From an uncultured Verrucomicrobiota bacterium (GTDB lineage Bacteria > Verrucomicrobiota > Kiritimatiellia > Kiritimatiellales > Tichowtungiaceae), in NCBI GenBank assembly GCA_903826865.1, contig CAIKGD010000062.1, forward strand, positions 1 through 40,564: DNA of 40,564 nucleotides. Direction: 5' to 3'. The translations under genes and the position numbers were made by a program. The notes under the pieces are model-generated. The model had not been told where the DNA came from. It saw only the letters and a list, made by a program, of their open reading frames with translations, and did not search any database. Shown piece by piece: positions 24,160 to 32,201 of the stretch; within the stretch, counting starts at the first letter, position 1, and every line of letters begins with the position of its first letter.

Positions 24160-25163
24160 CACTGCCTCCTGACCGGTACGGCGCTGATAAAAGCATCTTT
24201 CCCGCATTTTTCCAAGGTTTGGAAACTCAAAAGAGGCATTTTTCCCATCAGCCACCCTTTTTCCCCGAACATTGGAACACCTTCGCCGCCCAGCAGCGAC
24301 GGCGCGAAAAACAGCGCAAATTCATCTACCAGCCCGGCGCGCACCAGCGATCCGGCCAGCTCGCCGCCGCCTTCACATAATACGCGCATCACGCCGCGCT
24401 TCCCGAGATCGCGCAAAATCTTTTTGAGCGAACCGTCCAGCACCAGCGTCCGCTCCGCCGCTTCGTCCGTACGAACCTTGGCCTTTGCCGGAATATTCGA
24501 TCCGACCACCACCCGCCACGGCATACGGCCTCCGGCCGGACGCGGCAGAAGCGACGGGTTGTCGGCGCGTACCGTTCCCGCGCCAACCATAATCGCATCC
24601 GCAGACCGGCGCAGCTCCTGCACTTTGGCGCGCGCCTGCGGACCGGTGATCCATTTGGAGCCGCCGGAAGAATCGGCAATCCGTCCGTCAATGGTTGAAG
24701 CCAGCTTGAGCGTCACATACGGCATGCCGGTAAGAATCCGCTTGGCAAACGGAGCAATCAGCGCTTCAGCCTCGGCGCGGCAGACACCGGTAATCACTTC
24801 GACGCCGGCGCGGCGCAGAATCCGGATACCCCGCCCGGCATGGGCAGGATTCGGATCTTTTGCACCGATCACGACGCGGCGGATGCCGCGTGCCAGAATC
24901 AGATCGGTGCAAGGCGGTGTACGGCCATACGTTGAACAGGGTTCAAGCGTCACGTAAAGAATTGCAGACTTAAGGCTGCCGGTTGCCGGTTTAAGGCACT
25001 TGACTTCAGCATGCGGGCCGCCGGCCTTCTTATGAAAGCCTTCCGCCATGATTTTCCCGTTCTGTACCAGCACCGCGCCGACCGGCGGATTGGGCCGTGT
25101 CAACCCCTCCCCGCGCCGTGCCAGCGCGAGCGCCCGTTGCATGAATGGTTCGTGGGGAATCAT
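24159..25163 (-). CDS. ribD: bifunctional riboflavin deaminase/reductase RibD
   Basis: A 334-residue two-domain enzyme. The N-terminal deaminase has H51 and E53 (GGPHAEVKCL) and C76/C85 (TLEPCSTYGRTPPCTDLI) as zinc ligands and catalytic base. The C-terminal reductase begins about residue 150 (MPYVTLKLASTIDGRIAD) with GGGELAGSLVRAGLVDE. It makes the ribitylamino-uracil intermediate. ATGA-type overlap with nusB. A perfect palindromic repeat at 24206-24224 encodes SFQTLEKCG in the last 25 residues. Confidence 0.95.
   Translation of the reverse strand: MIPHEPFMQRALALARRGEGLTRPNPPVGAVLVQNGKIMAEGFHKKAGGPHAEVKCLKPATGSLKSAILYVTLEPCSTYGRTPPCTDLILARGIRRVVIGAKDPNPAHAGRGIRILRRAGVEVITGVCRAEAEALIAPFAKRILTGMPYVTLKLASTIDGRIADSSGGSKWITGPQARAKVQELRRSADAIMVGAGTVRADNPSLLPRPAGGRMPWRVVVGSNIPAKAKVRTDEAAERTLVLDGSLKKILRDLGKRGVMRVLCEGGGELAGSLVRAGLVDEFALFFAPSLLGGEGVPMFGEKGWLMGKMPLLSFQTLEKCGKDAFISAVPVRRQ
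24206..24224. repeat. palindromic repeat inside ribD
   Basis: TTTTTCCAAGGTTTGGAAA: arms TTTCCAA and TTGGAAA around spacer GGT, near the 3' end of ribD. A second imperfect half-copy (CCCCGAACATTGGAA) follows at 24266-24279. Confidence 0.75.
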
Positions 25164-25609
25164 TGCGTCGAATGCGTACTGCGTGACGGCCGGTTCAGTT
25201 CTTTCTGAATCCGGTCGAGCACGCCGTTTACAAAGCGGCCGGAATCTTTGCCGCTGTAGGTTTTGGCGATTTCCACCGCTTCGTTGATGGAGACTACCGG
25301 CGGAATATCGCCGCGGAAAAGCATTTCATACGTCGCCACGCGCAGTACCGTGCGGTCAAGCACGCCGAGGCGGTCGACATCCCAGTTGTCCGTATATTTT
25401 GTAAGCGTCCGGTCGATTTCGCGCTGTTTTTCAAGCACACCGCTTACTACTTCGTTCACATAAGTCCGGTCGCGTTCCGAAGGTTTCTTTTCTTCATCGC
25501 TCCAGAAATCGGCCAGCGCCGGTTCCAGATCGCCGGGATTAAACTCCGTCTGAAACAGGAATTGCACAGCCCATTCACGCGCCTGCCGGCGCCCCGTCAC
25601 TTTACTCAT
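25160..25609 (-). CDS. nusB: transcription antitermination factor NusB
   Basis: A 149-residue NusB. Hallmarks: GRRQAREWAVQFLFQTE at the start, then YVNEVVSGVLEKQREID, LGVLDRTVLRVATYEML, PPVVSINEAVEIAKTYSGKDSGRFVNGVLDRI. It joins NusE/S10 at boxA in rRNA antitermination. Its place between ribH and ribD is common in bacteria. Overlaps ribH by four bases. Confidence 0.95.
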   Translation of the reverse strand: MSKVTGRRQAREWAVQFLFQTEFNPGDLEPALADFWSDEEKKPSERDRTYVNEVVSGVLEKQREIDRTLTKYTDNWDVDRLGVLDRTVLRVATYEMLFRGDIPPVVSINEAVEIAKTYSGKDSGRFVNGVLDRIQKELNRPSRSTHSTQ

Positions 25610-26088
25610 TGAGATTCCTTTATTGTCTTCAAAATACGGGCGGTTTCAATCGCCGCTTCGGCGGCATACCAGCCGCGGCTCGTCCGGCTGCAGGTGCAGC
25701 GCGCCACCGCCTGTTCCCAGTTGCGCGTGCCGACAATTTCATTGATCACCGGAACACCGTGTTCGCGGGCGATATCAAGCAGTGCGATGCCGGTTGATTC
25801 GCCGATCATCTGTGCATGCGGTGTTTCACCTTCCACCACCACGCCCAGCGCAATCAGCGCGTCATATTTACCGCTTCTGGCCAGCTCGTTGACAACGACC
25901 GGAATTTCATACGCGCCCGGCACCTGAAAAACTCCGATGTCCGGAACTTTCGCGCCGTTTTCTTCCAGACATTGAAAAGCGTCATCGGCCAGCTGCTTCG
26001 TCAGCTCCTCATTGAAACGGCTGACCACAATCGCGAACCGCAGTCCGTCCGCGTTTAGTTCTTTTTTTGAGATTCCCTTACCCATCAT
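25606..26088 (-). CDS. ribH: 6,7-dimethyl-8-ribityllumazine synthase RibH
   Basis: A 160-residue lumazine synthase. Motifs: VVSRFNEELTKQL, VPGAYEIPVVVNELA and ALGVVVEGETPHAQMI with the catalytic His H91. The C-terminal RTSRGWYAAEAAIETARIL includes the phosphate-binding Arg region. Two adjacent ATGs (26088 and 26085) are possible. The segment encoding AFQCLEENG carries a degenerate form of the palindrome (25963-25978). It condenses the RibD and RibB products and lies 7 bases after ribBA. Confidence 0.95.
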   Translation of the reverse strand: MMGKGISKKELNADGLRFAIVVSRFNEELTKQLADDAFQCLEENGAKVPDIGVFQVPGAYEIPVVVNELARSGKYDALIALGVVVEGETPHAQMIGESTGIALLDIAREHGVPVINEIVGTRNWEQAVARCTCSRTSRGWYAAEAAIETARILKTIKESQ

Positions 26089-26095
26089 TCCAACC

Positions 26096-27304
26096 TCAGA
26101 GCATATGTTTCATTTTGTCGCGCTTGGTATTCATGTAACGTACGTTGTGCGGTGTTGAAGGAAGCACAATCGGCACCCGTTCGACAATCTCAATACCGTA
26201 TTTATCCAGTCCTTCGATCTTGGCCGGATTATTGGTGATCAGCCGGATCTCCGTCATGCTGAGGTCTTTCAGAATCTGCGCGCCGATACCGTAGTCGCGC
26301 AGGTCGGCTGCAAAACCCAGCTTGACGTTTGCTTCGACGGTATCAAGCCCCTGATCCTGCAGTTCATAGGCGTGAATCTTTTTGGTCAGCCCGATACCGC
26401 GGCCTTCCTGCCGCATGTAAACGAGCGCACCGTAGCCGTATTCGCTGATCATCTTCATGGCGAGCTGAAGCTGCGAGCCGCAGTCGCACCGCAGCGAGCC
26501 AAAGACGTCGCCGGTAAGGCACTCGCTGTGGACGCGCACCAGCGGATGCGGTTTTTCCGGTGTTGCAGAGCCGATGAACAGCGCCAAATGATCCTTATCG
26601 TCCACGTATGAGCTGTAAATGCGCAGATTGAATTCGCCCCATTCGGTCGGCATTTTAACCTGCCGCCCCATGCGGACGAGGCTTTCGTTGACATAGCGGT
26701 ATTTGGCGATTTCAGCCACTGAGGTGAATTTCAGACTGTGCTTCTTCGCAAACTTCACCAGATCCGGCAGACGTGCCATTTCGCCGTCGTCGCGCATCAC
26801 TTCACAGATCACCCCGCCGGGTCTGAGTCCAGCCAGCCGGGTAAGATCAACCGCCGCTTCGGTATGGCCGGCACGCTTGAGCACGCCGCCTTCGACCGCC
26901 ATTAGCGGAAAAAGATGTCCCGGCGTCGATAAATCGCACGCCGTCGAAGTGTCGTTCATCAGAACCTGCACGGTCAGCGCGCGGTCAGCGGCGCTGATAC
27001 CAGTGGTAATGCCGTCGTGCGCATCCACCGATTCCATGAACGCGGTTTTAAATTTATCACCGTGATGCTCCGGCACCATGCGGGCCAGCCCGAGCCGCGC
27101 AAGCCGGGATTCTTCCAGTGCCACGCAGATCAGGCCGCGGGCATGGGTCGCCATGAAATTAATCTGTTCCGGCGTACAGGATTCGGCCGCGCAAATCAGG
27201 TCGCCTTCGTTTTCACGGTTTTCATCATCGGTCACCAGAATCATCTCGCCGCGCCGTAGGGCGTCGAAAATTTCTTCGACAGGGTCAAACAGCTTTTCGC
27301 TCAT
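26096..27304 (-). CDS. ribBA: bifunctional DHBP synthase/GTP cyclohydrolase II
   Basis: A 402-residue fusion. The RibB half (about 1-205) has [16 protein letters not shown] and [17 protein letters not shown]. The RibA half (about 206-402) has [22 protein letters not shown] with the three zinc cysteines, [22 protein letters not shown] and the C-terminal [16 protein letters not shown]. It supplies both precursors of riboflavin. It is first in the rib operon and is preceded by an FMN riboswitch and terminator, so FMN should repress the whole operon. AAGGA (27318-27314) is its likely ribosome site. Confidence 0.96.
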   Translation of the reverse strand: MSEKLFDPVEEIFDALRRGEMILVTDDENRENEGDLICAAESCTPEQINFMATHARGLICVALEESRLARLGLARMVPEHHGDKFKTAFMESVDAHDGITTGISAADRALTVQVLMNDTSTACDLSTPGHLFPLMAVEGGVLKRAGHTEAAVDLTRLAGLRPGGVICEVMRDDGEMARLPDLVKFAKKHSLKFTSVAEIAKYRYVNESLVRMGRQVKMPTEWGEFNLRIYSSYVDDKDHLALFIGSATPEKPHPLVRVHSECLTGDVFGSLRCDCGSQLQLAMKMISEYGYGALVYMRQEGRGIGLTKKIHAYELQDQGLDTVEANVKLGFAADLRDYGIGAQILKDLSMTEIRLITNNPAKIEGLDKYGIEIVERVPIVLPSTPHNVRYMNTKRDKMKHML

Positions 27305-27325
27305 AGTCCATCGTCCTTAAAATGC

Positions 27326-27356
27326 AAAAACCCTGAAGACAATACGTCCATCAGGG
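27326..27356 (-). terminator. FMN-riboswitch-controlled terminator
   Basis: On the minus strand CCCTGA (27356-27351), a 14-base loop region, TCAGGG (27336-27331) and five T (27330-27326). The 5' arm CTGCCCTGA (27359-27351) is perfectly complementary to TCAGGGCAG at the start of the aptamer (27507-27499), giving an alternative antiterminator. Confidence 0.75.
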
Positions 27357-27379
27357 CAGAAAGGTTTTCGCATCCGTTT

Positions 27380-27511
27380 ATCTTCTTTCATCCAGACTGT
27401 ACTGTCGGTTGCAGAATCACACTGCATCTGCCTTTCGGCTCGCGGACTGTCACCCCTCGATTAAACTCGGAGCATTACCGCCGGTCGGGAATTTCACCCT
27501 GCCCTGAAGAT
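27380..27511 (-). promoter_or_regulatory. FMN riboswitch (RFN element)
   Basis: Read on the minus strand, it has the conserved order AGGGTGAAATTCCCGACCGG, CGGTAAT, GACAGTCCGCGAGCC, then ACCGACAGTACAGTCTGGAT. P1 closes by ATCTTC (27511-27506) with GAAGAT (27385-27380). It controls ribBA and the downstream rib genes through the terminator just before the start codon. Confidence 0.95.
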
Positions 27512-27519
27512 GGAGTGGC

Positions 27520-27547
27520 ATTATTGTCATTTAGAAGATGCGTTCAA
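27520..27547 (-). promoter_or_regulatory. promoter of the rib operon
   Basis: Minus strand TTGAAC (27547-27542), 16-base spacer, AATAAT (27525-27520). Transcription would start a few bases before the riboswitch P1 stem, as expected for an RFN leader. Confidence 0.55.
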
Positions 27548-27554
27548 GCACATT

Positions 27555-28307
27555 CTAGCGTTCTTCAAATTCAGCCAGTCCGTTTTCACGCAGGCTTAGA
27601 AAGTCATTCGCGCCGTCGCGGGTTTTACGGCCGATGATGAGATGATCCAGCACTTTGATTTCCATGGTCTTTCCGGCCTCAATCAGTTTTTTGGTGATGC
27701 GGATGTCCTGTGCCGATGGCGACGGGTCGCCTGACGGGTGATTGTGCGCCAGAATGATACTGGCGGCAGACTGCTGAACGGCCGGTTTAAAAATTTCGCG
27801 CGGATGCACCAGACTGGAATTGAGCGTGCCTTTCGATACCTCGCACGGCGGAGCCATCAGCCTGCTTTTAGTGTCGAGCAGCAGCACCCAAAAAACTTCG
27901 CGGTCTAAACTGCGGGCGCGTTCGCGCAGAACCGCTGCCGCCTCTTCCGGCGAAGCAATGCGCGGATTTTCGCCGACATTTTCCTGCACCAGCCGCCGTC
28001 CTATTTCGAGCGCGGCTTTCAGGATTTTGGCTTTTTCTTTTCCGATCCCGCGAATTTTCTGCAGTTCCGCAACCGAAGTCCGGGAAAGCGCGCTGAGCGA
28101 CCCGTATTGCATCAGCAGTGTTTCGGCCAGTTCGACAACATTGGTTCCCGCCGTGCCGGTCCGCAGCAGAAGCGCCAGCAGATCGCTTTCGGAAAGATTT
28201 TCCGGACCAAGACGGTCGAACTTTTCGCGCGGCTGAAGCGCCTTGGGCAGATCATTTGCCCGCACCTGATAGACAGCTCCCTCTTCGTTGACGCGTTTCC
28301 CAATCAT
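27555..28307 (-). CDS. radC: RadC-family JAMM-domain protein
   Basis: A 250-residue UPF0758/RadC protein. The N-terminal part has LGPENLSESDLLALLLRTGT and a helix-hairpin-helix (LQKIRGIGKEKAKILKAALE). The C-terminal JAMM metal motif is AHNHPSGDPSPSAQD. The family was named for DNA repair, but its actual role is unsettled. The start ATG at 28307 lies inside a degenerate palindrome (28296-28312), so the repeat contributes the initiation codon and the first residues MIGK. No strong ribosome site is visible. Confidence 0.92.
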   Translation of the reverse strand: MIGKRVNEEGAVYQVRANDLPKALQPREKFDRLGPENLSESDLLALLLRTGTAGTNVVELAETLLMQYGSLSALSRTSVAELQKIRGIGKEKAKILKAALEIGRRLVQENVGENPRIASPEEAAAVLRERARSLDREVFWVLLLDTKSRLMAPPCEVSKGTLNSSLVHPREIFKPAVQQSAASIILAHNHPSGDPSPSAQDIRITKKLIEAGKTMEIKVLDHLIIGRKTRDGANDFLSLRENGLAEFEER

Positions 28308-28323
28308 GGAAACCTTTTACCGG

Positions 28324-28342
28324 TTTTCCCGAGACTTGGAAA
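28324..28342. repeat. palindromic repeat, imperfect intergenic copy
   Basis: TTTTCCCGAGACTTGGAAA between radC and the NFACT-R gene. Compared with the consensus the left arm has CC in place of CAA. It lies 12 bases from the degenerate copy that overlaps the radC start, so this short gap holds two neighbouring elements. Confidence 0.45.
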
Positions 28343-28352
28343 CTTTTTCCCG

Positions 28353-28742
28353 TTACGTGCACGGTTCCGGAACAGCAGGACGGACCTTGATGGTTTTTTC
28401 GCGTTTGATGGTAACGGTTCCAGATTTTGCACCGCGCGGCTTGGAAACATTTTTTGCTTCAGTACAGGAGACAGGAACGATTCCGGCATTGCGTGCCTTG
28501 CTGTGCCACGCGGCAACCGCCGCCGCCTGCTTCACGATAGCAGCATCCGGCACTGCGCCCTCGGGGCCGCGCAGGATAACATGGCTGCCGGGCAATCCGT
28601 GCACATGAAACCAGAGATCATTCGCCTGCGCTGTTTTCAGGCTGAGCAGATCGTTATCCGCGCCGGTTTTTCCGGCCAGAGCCTCCCAGCCACCGGGCAA
28701 GGTGTACTTCCAGACATCGGGTTCAATGATTTTCTCTTTCAC
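28353..28742 (-). CDS. stand-alone NFACT-R RNA-binding domain protein
   Basis: A 129-residue protein that consists almost only of the NFACT-R (DUF814) domain, normally the C-terminal part of RqcH/Tae2/FbpA. Visible hallmarks: ADNDLLSLKTAQANDLWFHVHGLPGSHVIL (NDLWFH at 41-46, GSHVIL at 52-57), then a helix rich in Ala (AAAVAAWHSKARNAG) and the beta segment GTVTIKREKTIKV. In RqcH the domain contacts tRNA and the 50S subunit; a stand-alone copy may bind RNA, but its role is unknown. It lies 45 bases upstream of radC on the same strand. Confidence 0.8.
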   Translation of the reverse strand: MKEKIIEPDVWKYTLPGGWEALAGKTGADNDLLSLKTAQANDLWFHVHGLPGSHVILRGPEGAVPDAAIVKQAAAVAAWHSKARNAGIVPVSCTEAKNVSKPRGAKSGTVTIKREKTIKVRPAVPEPCT

Positions 28743-28793
28743 TGTGCGAATAACCTACCAGATAACAAAGGCCCTGACACAAAGAGATTTGTT

Positions 28794-28830
28794 AAAAAAG
28801 GTGCGGGCTCCCGGAAACCGGGAGCCCGCA
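28794..28830 (-). terminator. strong Rho-independent terminator of the porin gene
   Basis: A perfect 13-bp stem TGCGGGCTCCCGG (28802-28814) with CCGGGAGCCCGCA (28818-28830) and a 3-base loop. On the minus strand it is followed by a T run (28799-28794). It ends 24 bases after the porin stop. Confidence 0.9.
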
Positions 28831-28854
28831 GGGTTGCAGCATGGGGACAGGAGA

Positions 28855-30135
28855 CTAAAACTTAAAATTCAAATCGGCCTGCAAGGTGTTCGCATCCTTC
28901 CCCTTCCAGTCGGTGCTGAGAATGTAGGCCAAGTCCGCCGACAGGTTTTTGCCGATCTGATATTTTCCGTAAACTCTGTGACCGTAGCAACCGGTCCAGG
29001 TTTCCCCGGCAAAGTCAGAGTCGTTGAGGCCGGCGACCACGGCATCTTTGCCGATATCGCGGTAGGTGTAGCCAACCTCCCAAGTGCCTTTATCTTTGGC
29101 TTTGCCAATGGTGATACCGGCAAGATAGGCCATGTCATCACTGCTGGCTGCGGCCACATTGACCACATACTGCCCGTTCAGCAGTACCGGAACCTTGAAA
29201 ACGGTGAAGGCATAAGAGCCGAACCCTTCTATCAGGTTAAAGTCGCCATTGGGTGTATTCGCCGTCGATCCCAGTTTCCCGGTCAAACTGTCGGCGACCT
29301 TCACATTTTCAGCATTCTGGAAGCAATATTCGCTCGCACCCAGCGTCAAAGTCGTGCTGCCGATCTTTTTCTCGACGGCTGCCTGACCGCTCCAGAGCCG
29401 GATGTCGTCTGAAAGATTATCCTGAAAAACAAACGTTCCGGCATTCGCTATCAGCTTGAACGGAAGCAGCTGCTTTTCATAGGTCACCGCAGCACCCTCC
29501 GGGTTGAGGTCGGTATCCCAGACCAGTCCGGAACCGGCCGCCAGCCAGGGCTGCGGCATTTTACCCAGAAAAACGTGCGCGCCGCCGAACAGATCGGGAT
29601 GCATATCCGCGTAAGCCTGATCCAGAAAGATGGCTTTCATGCCGGCATTATCGCCTGCATCCACGTTGGACGAGGTGCGCGTTCCGCCGGTGGCCAGACG
29701 CACACCGAAGTCGGTCTGTTCGTTGATTTTGCCGTAGGCTCCGAGCCGCAACCGGACACGCTGCCGGTCTTTGGTTATAGCATCTGCAACTTCGCGGTTT
29801 TCGTACCGTGCGCGGATATCGCCCTTGAGTTTGATGTCGTTAGCCCATGCGCCGGCCAGATTTTTCTTTCCTTCAGCCTGGAGCTGTTCCAGCGACCAGG
29901 TTTTGGCAGCGTTGTCTTTTTCGATCCGGGCGATTTTTACGGCATTCGCATTTTCCACCTGCGCGGTTTGTTCAACCATTACGGTTTTTTCGGCATTGGC
30001 CTTTTCGAGCTGTGCGATCTTCGCTGACAGCTCATTGAGCTGCCGCTGCAACACCGCCAGTTCGTCTGACTGCTGAGCCTGTACGCTGAGTGCGGCAACC
30101 GCTGCTGCAACCATTATGATAAACTTCTTCTTCAT
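28855..30135 (-). CDS. outer-membrane porin with N-terminal coiled coil
   Basis: A 426-residue protein with a clear signal peptide (MKKKFIIMVAAAVAALSVQAQ, cleavage near 19-21) and a heptad-like coiled coil (LAVLQRQLNELSAKIAQLEKANAEK onward, to about 85). A beta-barrel region starts with IKLKGDIRARYENR and ends with alternating residues and a terminal Phe (LQADLNFKF), as outer-membrane barrels do. It matches the putative-porin (Porin_5-like) type. It starts 322 bases from pstS on the opposite strand, so it may be co-regulated and serve phosphate entry; that is inference from position. GGAAGGAAGGG before the ATG is a strong ribosome site. Confidence 0.85.
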   Translation of the reverse strand: MKKKFIIMVAAAVAALSVQAQQSDELAVLQRQLNELSAKIAQLEKANAEKTVMVEQTAQVENANAVKIARIEKDNAAKTWSLEQLQAEGKKNLAGAWANDIKLKGDIRARYENREVADAITKDRQRVRLRLGAYGKINEQTDFGVRLATGGTRTSSNVDAGDNAGMKAIFLDQAYADMHPDLFGGAHVFLGKMPQPWLAAGSGLVWDTDLNPEGAAVTYEKQLLPFKLIANAGTFVFQDNLSDDIRLWSGQAAVEKKIGSTTLTLGASEYCFQNAENVKVADSLTGKLGSTANTPNGDFNLIEGFGSYAFTVFKVPVLLNGQYVVNVAAASSDDMAYLAGITIGKAKDKGTWEVGYTYRDIGKDAVVAGLNDSDFAGETWTGCYGHRVYGKYQIGKNLSADLAYILSTDWKGKDANTLQADLNFKF

Positions 30136-30457
30136 GTGTCCCTTCCTTCCTGTTCAGGTTAATGCCGCCGGATTTACTTATTGCCGCACGGCCTGTTTTC
30201 ACGGGATCCGATTCTTGTCCTGTCCTGTTTGCGTCCCGTTAAAAATCTGTACACACGCTATTATCATGAAGTTAGGATTTCATTAGGAGTACACTAGAAT
30301 TTTATGAGAGCCGGGCGGCAGATTCCGGCTCGACACGTCAAGGGACTTTACGTATCGTGCCCGGGATTTTGCGGAGAGTTATCGGGTGCTCAATCAGTCG
30401 GATTTCTGCCGGAATAACGGGGTGCACCGCCCATAACCATAAAGGGAATTATAAGCG
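30136..30457. promoter_or_regulatory. divergent control region between porin and pstS
   Basis: 322 bases without a convincing gene. The notable element is a direct repeat TTAGGA (30272-30277) and TTAGGA (30283-30288), spaced 11 bases start to start, the periodicity of PhoB boxes. A possible -10, TAGAAT, follows at 30295-30300, as in activator-dependent Pho promoters that lack a -35. The repeat does not match the enterobacterial CTGTCAT consensus. The remaining 157 bases form a long pstS leader; AAAGGGAA lies shortly before the pstS ATG. Confidence 0.4.
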
Positions 30458-31252
30458 ATGAAACAGCCATTATTGTGGGCATTGGTATGCGGTGTTGCGG
30501 TGTTGACCGGCAACGGATGCGGCAAACAGCGGACAGCGGTGACCGTGGCGGGATCAACAGCCTTTCAGCCGTTTGCCGAGAAGCTGGCCGAGCAGTTCAT
30601 CGAACTGCACCCGGACATCGCAGTGACTGTACAGGGCGGAGGCTCTGCGCTTGGCGTGCAGGCGGCTCTTTCCGGTGCCGCTCAAATCGGTATGGCCGAC
30701 CTCATACAGCTGCCGCCGGAAGCCAAATCATTGACATCCGTCGTCGTTGCACGTGACGGCATCGCGATCGTCATAAACAATAAGAACCTTCTTAACGACC
30801 TGACCATGGAACAGATTCGCGGCATCTTTTGCGGACAGATACGCAACTGGAAAGAGCTGGGCGGAGCGGATCACGGCATCACCGTCGTCTCACGCGAAGC
30901 CGGTTCCGGCACACGATCCTCGTTCGAGAATATCGTTAAGAATGTCGAACTCACCAAAGATGCGATCATTCAGGACTCGAACGGTACGATCCGTGAAACC
31001 GTCGCCATGGACGCGAATGCGATCGGTTATCTGTCACATGGCCTGCTGAACGAAAAGATCAAGTCAGTAACGGTTTGCGGTGTGCCCTGTACGACCGAAG
31101 AAGTGGTGGCAGGACGTTACCCGATCGTTCGCCCCGTCTACCTGCTGACACAAGGCGAACCGACAGGTGCCTGCAAGGCTTTCATTGACTATGTCTGTTC
31201 CGTTGAAGGACAGAATACCATCAAAGAGAGCGGTTTAATTCCCGCGAAGTAG
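30458..31252 (+). CDS. pstS: phosphate ABC transporter substrate-binding protein PstS
   Basis: A 264-residue PstS. The N-terminal signal ends LTGNGC, so C21 is a likely lipid attachment site although the lipobox is not ideal. Phosphate-binding signatures are VAGSTAFQPFAEKLAEQF, VQGGGSALGVQAALSGAAQIGMAD, WKELGGADHGITVVSREAGSGTRSSFE and DANAIGYLSHG. It binds inorganic phosphate outside the inner membrane and delivers it to PstCA. First gene of the pst operon; the porin lies divergently upstream. Confidence 0.96.
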   Translation: MKQPLLWALVCGVAVLTGNGCGKQRTAVTVAGSTAFQPFAEKLAEQFIELHPDIAVTVQGGGSALGVQAALSGAAQIGMADLIQLPPEAKSLTSVVVARDGIAIVINNKNLLNDLTMEQIRGIFCGQIRNWKELGGADHGITVVSREAGSGTRSSFENIVKNVELTKDAIIQDSNGTIRETVAMDANAIGYLSHGLLNEKIKSVTVCGVPCTTEEVVAGRYPIVRPVYLLTQGEPTGACKAFIDYVCSVEGQNTIKESGLIPAK

Positions 31253-31276
31253 ACACCCTGCGGAAAATAAAACCAG

Positions 31277-32200
31277 ATGCAGAACAGCCCGAACATTCCG
31301 GTACAGCCGAACTGTCCCGACCGCCGGCGGACACAGAACGCTGTCGTAATCTGGTGCCGTGACAAACTGGCCCGCTACATCTTTCTGGCCGTCGCATTTT
31401 CCGCCACGGCCAGCCTTCTGCTGATCGCCCTTTTCATTCTTAAAGAAGGCGTACCGTTTATCATCAAAGTTGGATTAAAAAGCTTCCTGTTATCCTCGGA
31501 GTGGAATCCTGCTGCCGAAAAATTCGGCATCTACCCGATGATTATCGCCTCGCTGTGGGTCACGCTGGGCGCGATGCTGATCGGAGCGCCGCTGGGCGTG
31601 GCCGGTGCCATCTTCCTGACCCAGTTCGTGCCGCGTTCGATCATGAGGATCATCAAACCAATGATTGAACTGCTGGCCGGAATTCCGTCCGTTGTGTACG
31701 GATTCATGGGTGTCATGGTGCTGGCGCCTTTCATCCGTAACTATTTAGGCGGGCCTGGTCTGTCGCTGCTGGCCGGCTCGATCATTCTGGGCGTCATGGT
31801 GCTGCCGACCGTAATCAGTATTTCCACAGATGCCATCAACGCTGTGCCGAAAACCTATCTGGAAGGAGCCCTTGCGCTGGGAGCCACCCGCTGGCAGAGC
31901 GTGCATATGGTTATTCTGAAAGCGGCACGCTCGGGAATTATCGCCAGTATCATCCTCGCTATGGGACGGGCCGTGGGCGAAACAATGGCGGTCATCATGG
32001 TGGCCGGCAACGCCGTCCGGATTCCTCATTCCGCGCTGGATCCGGTGCGGACACTGACGGCAAATATCGCTTTGGAAATGGGATATGCGACAGGACTGCA
32101 CCGTCAGGCGCTGTTTGCAACGGGCGTAGTGCTGTTTGTAGTGGTTATGATTCTGAATTCGCTGGCGATAGCGGCGATGAAGCGGAAGACGGGAAACTGA
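31277..32200 (+). CDS. pstC: phosphate ABC transporter permease PstC
   Basis: A 307-residue permease with an extended cytoplasmic N terminus (about 35 residues, Pro/Arg-rich) before six membrane helices. The EAA-type coupling loop ALGATRWQSVHMVILKAARSGI and the following GRAVGETMAVIMVAGNA are the PstC signature. It forms the phosphate channel with PstA in the inner membrane. It starts 24 bases after pstS and is followed one base later by pstA. Confidence 0.95.
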   Translation: MQNSPNIPVQPNCPDRRRTQNAVVIWCRDKLARYIFLAVAFSATASLLLIALFILKEGVPFIIKVGLKSFLLSSEWNPAAEKFGIYPMIIASLWVTLGAMLIGAPLGVAGAIFLTQFVPRSIMRIIKPMIELLAGIPSVVYGFMGVMVLAPFIRNYLGGPGLSLLAGSIILGVMVLPTVISISTDAINAVPKTYLEGALALGATRWQSVHMVILKAARSGIIASIILAMGRAVGETMAVIMVAGNAVRIPHSALDPVRTLTANIALEMGYATGLHRQALFATGVVLFVVVMILNSLAIAAMKRKTGN

Positions 32201-32201
32201 C

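Noticed and set aside
30304-30417. A 37-codon open frame in the pstS leader
   Set aside because: It has no ribosome site, no recognisable composition or motif, and lies between the candidate Pho box and pstS; a chance frame is more likely than a leader peptide.
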